Shown piece after piece: positions 60,396-64,000 of a stretch of 64,000 bases of DNA (positions are counted from its first letter, which is position 1; every line of letters begins with the position of its first letter). The translations under genes were made by a program, and so were the position numbers. The notes under the pieces were generated by a model that worked only from the letters and a program-made list of their open reading frames with translations, had not been told where the DNA came from and did not search any database. The stretch lies in the NCBI GenBank assembly GCA_033722555.1, contig JAWVYS010000005.1, positions 31,572 to 95,571 of the forward strand. The letters are read 5' to 3'. Origin of the DNA: Brumimicrobium sp033722555 (lineage in GTDB: Bacteria > Bacteroidota > Bacteroidia > Flavobacteriales_D > Crocinitomicaceae).

Positions 60396-61187
60396 TTATC
60401 TGGTCAAAACAATATAATCGTTTAGTACTGTTTTGAGGAATTGTAATTTCTTTTCGGGTTCAGGGATCTGAAGGTCTTCCGCGATTTTAATCGCCAGATC
60501 AATGGCCAGTTTTTTCGTTTCGGTATTTTTATATTTCTCAACACGTGAGATTGTCTTTTTAACAAGCATCATGTCTTCATCGGTATAGCGAATGATGTTC
60601 GGATATTGAGGCTCATAATTTTCATTTGTCTTAATACTCAGAACATCCCGGATAGAGTATGCCTTATGGGGATTCTTTCGAATAACCACTGTATTTGCCA
60701 TGAAATCTCCGATGCGCTGATTTTTTCCCGAGACGGAAGCGATCAGGATATCAAAAAATGCCGAAGCAACGATTAAAAGAATGCCGAAGGAAAAAATGTT
60801 CAGGATATAAAATTCCAGAGGACGGAAAAGCCAGCGGGTGAAATATTCCTTAAAACTTGCATTCTCGCCGTTTATTCTGGCAACCCGGATACCCATGGCT
60901 TTCTTGCCGATGGTTTGACCTTTGGTGAAGTACTCCATCAGTGGAGTATATAATAAAAAAGGAAGGTAAACGATAAAAACAAAAAGCATTTCCCAGAATT
61001 CCAGAGACGAAAGATCGTCCATTCTGAAAGAAGAAATAGCAATAACAGAAATCAAAAAGGTCATAATGATGAGGTACGCAACGATTATCAGTGTATCCAA
61101 CAGAACGGCAACAATTCGCTGACCAACTGAAGCCAGTTCGACATCGATGGATACATTCTGATCTGTTGTTAATCGTAAGGTGTTCAT
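60396..61187 (-). CDS. RDD-family membrane protein
   Basis: 263 residues. The RDD domain: RIVAVLLDTLIIVAYLIIM (Arg, Asp-Thr), second helix FVFIVYLPFLLYTPLMEYF, the TIGKKAMGIRVARING signature and the third helix region. The last ~90 residues are a soluble C-terminal tail. It is coded divergently from SpoIIM-like and DUF4129-like genes (161 bp between), an arrangement repeatedly seen in Bacteroidota together with MoxR and DUF58 genes. Function unknown; RDD proteins may be channels or exchangers. Confidence 0.87.
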   Translation of the reverse strand: MNTLRLTTDQNVSIDVELASVGQRIVAVLLDTLIIVAYLIIMTFLISVIAISSFRMDDLSSLEFWEMLFVFIVYLPFLLYTPLMEYFTKGQTIGKKAMGIRVARINGENASFKEYFTRWLFRPLEFYILNIFSFGILLIVASAFFDILIASVSGKNQRIGDFMANTVVIRKNPHKAYSIRDVLSIKTNENYEPQYPNIIRYTDEDMMLVKKTISRVEKYKNTETKKLAIDLAIKIAEDLQIPEPEKKLQFLKTVLNDYIVLTR

Positions 61188-61348
61188 GACGCTTTATAAG
61201 CTGTAAAAATAATCAAATAGGACGAAAGGAAGATAGGGTCACGATATTAGCGTGCAAGAGCCCACAAATTACTTAATCAAGCCCTATTCAAATTAAGGAG
61301 AGAAGAAGTTCTCTTATCCTGAAAAAAGTTATTTTTATGGGATCGATT

Positions 61349-63274
61349 ATGAAGGAGACCTCTTTTATTGAACAGAATAAGAATAAGTGGGCGAGGTTTG
61401 AACAAAACCGAAATAAATCCACTGCTGACCCGGACGAACTGGGAAGACTTTATTCTGAAATAAACAGTGATCTGAGTTATGCTCAGACCTTTTACAAGAA
61501 AAGAACAGTCAGGGCCTACCTAAATTACCTTGCACAGGATATTCATCGCAAACTCTATAAACAGAAAAAGGAACCTTTTTCAAAAGTCCTTCGTGCCTGG
61601 TCGGTTGACATCCCGCTGGAGATTTATCGGGCGAGAAAGAACATACTTTTTGCTTTTGTGCTATTTCTGCTCTATGCGACAATAGGTGCTTTTTCAACCC
61701 ATCAGGATCCTGATTTTGCTAAAATGATTTTAGGCAGCGGTTATATCGATGTCACGGAATCCAATATTCAGGAAGGAAATCCAATGGGTATTTATGGTTC
61801 GGGTTCACAGGGTTCTATGTTCATTCGGATAACGATCAATAATATTCAGGTTGCACTGATGTGTTTTTTCGGCGGGATACTTTTTTCGCTCGGAACGCAC
61901 GTAATACTTTTCAATAATGCACTGATGGTGGGTGTGTTCCAATATTTCTTTAAACTCAAAGGACTTTTGTTGACTTCTTTTCTGACCATTTGGATACATG
62001 GAGCCTTCGAAATATCCGCCATTGTTATCGCATCCGGTGCGGGTTTCACGCTGGGGCACGGTCTTTTATTTCCCGGGACATATACACGTTTTCAGGCCCT
62101 TCAGATGAGCGGAATGCGCGGGGTAAGAATCATGCTTTCTTTGATCCCTGTTTTTATTATTGCAGGATTTCTGGAGAGCTATGTAACGCGTCACTACCAA
62201 ACGATGTCGGAGTGGTCAAAATGGTTTCTAATTCTCTTTTCTTTCGGAGCAGTGATTTTTTATTATGTCCTCTATCCTATATGGGTTGCGCGAAAATATC
62301 CTGAACTCGTTTATTCCCCCCCCAAGGTTTCGAGCGGAGAAAGGCAAATCTTCGATACGAATAAGATAAGAAGCAATGCCGAAATCATTAAGGACACCTT
62401 TCAATTTTATCGAATGAATTTTGGTAAAATCCGTAAAATAATTTTCAGAACAGCCGTTCCGGTAATACTTTTAATTGCCCTTTATCAGAATTATGTTCAT
62501 TTCTCCGACCTCGATTCTATTTATTATATAGATTGGGCAACGCAGCTTTCGATTTTGTTCGGGAACCCGTATTCCCAGGTTTTTAACGGCTGGTCTGATA
62601 TTATGGTAAGTCTCTTGTGGATCGCACCCATCACGATGATCGCTCTGGCGGTTTATTTTGTTTTTTCCAACCCTGAAGAGAATACAACAGAAAAAATATC
62701 CTACTACAGTTATTTCAAAAAGCGTTTTTTTCCAACCATGCTCGGACTTTTGCCGATTTACCTGATCTTCATTTTTCTGCCTTTTTACTTTCAGATTCCA
62801 TTTATATTTATTCTTCCCTTCTTGTTCCTTCATCCGGCAACGATGGGCATCAGTGAAGGTCATAAGAGATTTTCACAGGCTTTCAGATACGGTGCGAAAC
62901 ACTGGTCTGCAGGCTTAATCGTTTTAATGATTTTAAGCCTTACGGTATTTTTCTTTGCCCAGCCCTTTGGGTTTGTCATCTCCTACCTTGATTATCGCGG
63001 AAATCCGGAGATACCGGATATTCTCGATTGGTTTACCGATTTCGTGCAGGGAGTTCTCGTAGACCACACCTCCTACTCCATGGAGATCATTAATTTAATT
63101 AGGCAACTGGTGTATGTGCTGTTTTTTCTGCTCGTACTGCCTTTGTTTTTTATCGCCTCAGGATTCGTCTATTTTACTGCCCGCGAACTCATCGAAGCAA
63201 AAGGACTGAAAAAGGAATTCATGCTTTTCGGTAAACGCAGCAAAACTCAGGAAACCTATTACGACTATGAATAG
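61349..63274 (+). CDS. SpoIIM-like membrane protein with extra C-terminal membrane domain
   Basis: 641 residues starting MKETSFIEQNKNKWARFEQNRN (61349; ATG at 61337 adds four residues). Residues ~1-320 match the SpoIIM family (Stage II sporulation protein M-like: cytosolic N-terminus SDLSYAQTFYKKRTVRAYLN, then helices with FFGGILFSLGTHVILFNNALMVGVF and WIHGAFEISAIVIASGAGFTLGHGL). Residues ~330-640 form a second polytopic membrane domain with at least five helices (ILPFLFLHPATMGISEGHKRF...). SpoIIM relatives are common in non-spore-formers. The stop overlaps the next gene by 8 nt. Function unknown. Confidence 0.82.
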   Translation: MKETSFIEQNKNKWARFEQNRNKSTADPDELGRLYSEINSDLSYAQTFYKKRTVRAYLNYLAQDIHRKLYKQKKEPFSKVLRAWSVDIPLEIYRARKNILFAFVLFLLYATIGAFSTHQDPDFAKMILGSGYIDVTESNIQEGNPMGIYGSGSQGSMFIRITINNIQVALMCFFGGILFSLGTHVILFNNALMVGVFQYFFKLKGLLLTSFLTIWIHGAFEISAIVIASGAGFTLGHGLLFPGTYTRFQALQMSGMRGVRIMLSLIPVFIIAGFLESYVTRHYQTMSEWSKWFLILFSFGAVIFYYVLYPIWVARKYPELVYSPPKVSSGERQIFDTNKIRSNAEIIKDTFQFYRMNFGKIRKIIFRTAVPVILLIALYQNYVHFSDLDSIYYIDWATQLSILFGNPYSQVFNGWSDIMVSLLWIAPITMIALAVYFVFSNPEENTTEKISYYSYFKKRFFPTMLGLLPIYLIFIFLPFYFQIPFIFILPFLFLHPATMGISEGHKRFSQAFRYGAKHWSAGLIVLMILSLTVFFFAQPFGFVISYLDYRGNPEIPDILDWFTDFVQGVLVDHTSYSMEIINLIRQLVYVLFFLLVLPLFFIASGFVYFTARELIEAKGLKKEFMLFGKRSKTQETYYDYE

Positions 63275-64000
63275 ATTCGCCTGGAGAATAATAGGTTTTT
63301 TACTGGTGGCCTTCTGTTCATCGCCGGTCTTTGCTCAGCAGGCTGATGATCAAGTGGACGAGCGATGGAAACAGATGGAGGAAAGAATTGATTACGGACC
63401 TCCCGGCAGTAAAAAAGGACCTTCGAATAATTATATCTCTCCTCCGGAACTGCAAAGTCAACCTTCAGGGGTTGGCAAAAAATCAACCACCGGGCAGCCC
63501 TCTGACGATCAGATCTTATATTCCCGGGAAAAGTTATACGATAATTCCACGGGAAAGGGATTCGAAAAGAAAATAAAGAAAAGCGAACAGGAGGGTCTTG
63601 AGGACATGGATACTCCTGAATCTGAGGCGCCGACTCTGGGTTCTCCCGACTGGGATGCACCTGATTTTTCGGCAGGTGACGCGCAGTTCTGGAAAATTCT
63701 GGTCATAATAATAGCCATTTTACTTCTGGCTTATATTGTTTATCAACTCTTTATAAAGACGAAATCAGCCAAGGACACAAGCGTTGCTCCTGTAGATTAT
63801 TCACTGGAAGATCTCGATCCGAGGAAAGTGAAGCGCAGTCAGCTTGAAATAGACCTCGACAAAGCACTTGCGGCGGAGGATTATCGACTGGCTGTGCGCA
63901 TATATTACACCATGCTGCTCAAAGCCCTTGTAGAAAAGGAATTCATTCGCTGGGAAAAGAAGAAAACGAACATCAGTTACTTGATGGAGATGAAGGATAG
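63267..64000 (+). CDS. DUF4129-like membrane protein, 5' part (runs off the window)
   Basis: Starts at ATG 63267, overlapping the previous stop by 8 nt (ATGAATAG), so it is translationally coupled. The visible 244 residues have a signal peptide (MNRFAWRIIGFLLVAFCSSPVFAQ), a ~110-residue charged disordered region, one transmembrane helix (WKILVIIIAILLLAYIVYQLF) and the beginning of a cytosolic helical part (LDKALAAEDYRLAVRIYYTMLLKAL, then WEKKKTNISYL), which is characteristic of the DUF4129 C-terminus. Such genes normally precede a DUF4350 gene and a MoxR ATPase/DUF58 pair, which would lie beyond the window edge. Confidence 0.72.
   Translation, partial: MNRFAWRIIGFLLVAFCSSPVFAQQADDQVDERWKQMEERIDYGPPGSKKGPSNNYISPPELQSQPSGVGKKSTTGQPSDDQILYSREKLYDNSTGKGFEKKIKKSEQEGLEDMDTPESEAPTLGSPDWDAPDFSAGDAQFWKILVIIIAILLLAYIVYQLFIKTKSAKDTSVAPVDYSLEDLDPRKVKRSQLEIDLDKALAAEDYRLAVRIYYTMLLKALVEKEFIRWEKKKTNISYLMEMKD

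Noticed and set aside
61349..63274. SpoIIM homologue as evidence of sporulation
   Set aside because: The family is widespread in non-sporulating bacteria, and no other sporulation genes are present.

Overview
The window is a gene-dense piece of a Bacteroidota chromosome, most likely from a marine Flavobacteriales-type organism. The evidence is two exported proteins ending in type IX secretion (T9SS) sorting domains, -7 promoter boxes of the Bacteroidota form TAnnTTTG, almost no Shine-Dalgarno sequences, a methionine synthase split over two genes, an SDR-type threonine dehydrogenase, and many small signal-peptide proteins. Base composition is moderately low in GC throughout. I see no rRNA, tRNA, CRISPR array, insertion sequence, integrase or prophage. 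Most of the window is ordinary chromosomal backbone with several accessory-looking islands.

Layout. 1-5.6 kb (minus): a cut-off exported protein, a tiny exported protein, metG and an exported S9 peptidase. 5.9-8.2 kb: a T9SS cargo gene, then a gene-free stretch with three tandem copies of an unrecognised small RNA-like element. 8.2-11.5 kb: a GT9 glycosyltransferase, a small conserved protein, fructose-1,6-bisphosphatase and a Crp/Fnr regulator. 11.5-16.0 kb (minus): an overlapping three-gene operon of two beta-barrel-like envelope proteins and an exported WD40-caspase protein. 16.2-19.2 kb (plus): two rhodaneses, a candidate pseudoknot RNA with its own promoter and terminator, pdxA and an M42 aminopeptidase. 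19.2-26.1 kb: aldo/keto reductase, GT4, AI-2E-family permease, a lipoprotein, a T9SS propeller protein and two beta-barrel proteins. 26.2-34 kb: lepA, a LysE-type exporter, a MORN/YwqK repeat protein, mgtE, rsmA, DUF4286 and an atypical SDR. 34-41 kb: an AddB-like nuclease, a SAM-I riboswitch and split metH. 41.1-44 kb: a Rieske fragment, OsmC, an SDR and a frameshifted PLP decarboxylase. 44.1-50.3 kb: a signalling island. 50.3-53.9 kb: cysS, a second MORN protein and threonine dehydrogenase. 54.2-56.5 kb: hmgA and hpd for tyrosine breakdown. 56.6-64 kb: a conserved hypothetical, M28 peptidase, MDR reductase, rsmI, and an RDD/SpoIIM/DUF4129-type membrane cluster that runs off the end.

How genes work together. 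HPPD and homogentisate dioxygenase are consecutive steps in tyrosine catabolism. The SAM-I riboswitch is placed to shut off methionine synthase when SAM is plentiful. DUF4286-rsmA-mgtE form a compact transcription unit. The signalling island joins two response regulators, a 7TMR-DISM histidine kinase and a receiver/HisKA_3 hybrid kinase to an E1/ThiF-like enzyme and a GNAT-like acyltransferase whose reading frames overlap.

The most promising undescribed material is (1) the triplicated RNA element at 7855-8230, where a 26-nt core and an ACGCC loop are identical while the stem sequence changes with pairing kept; (2) the H-type pseudoknot candidate at 16818-16880; (3) the exported WD40-caspase operon; and (4) the ThiF-GNAT-two-component island.
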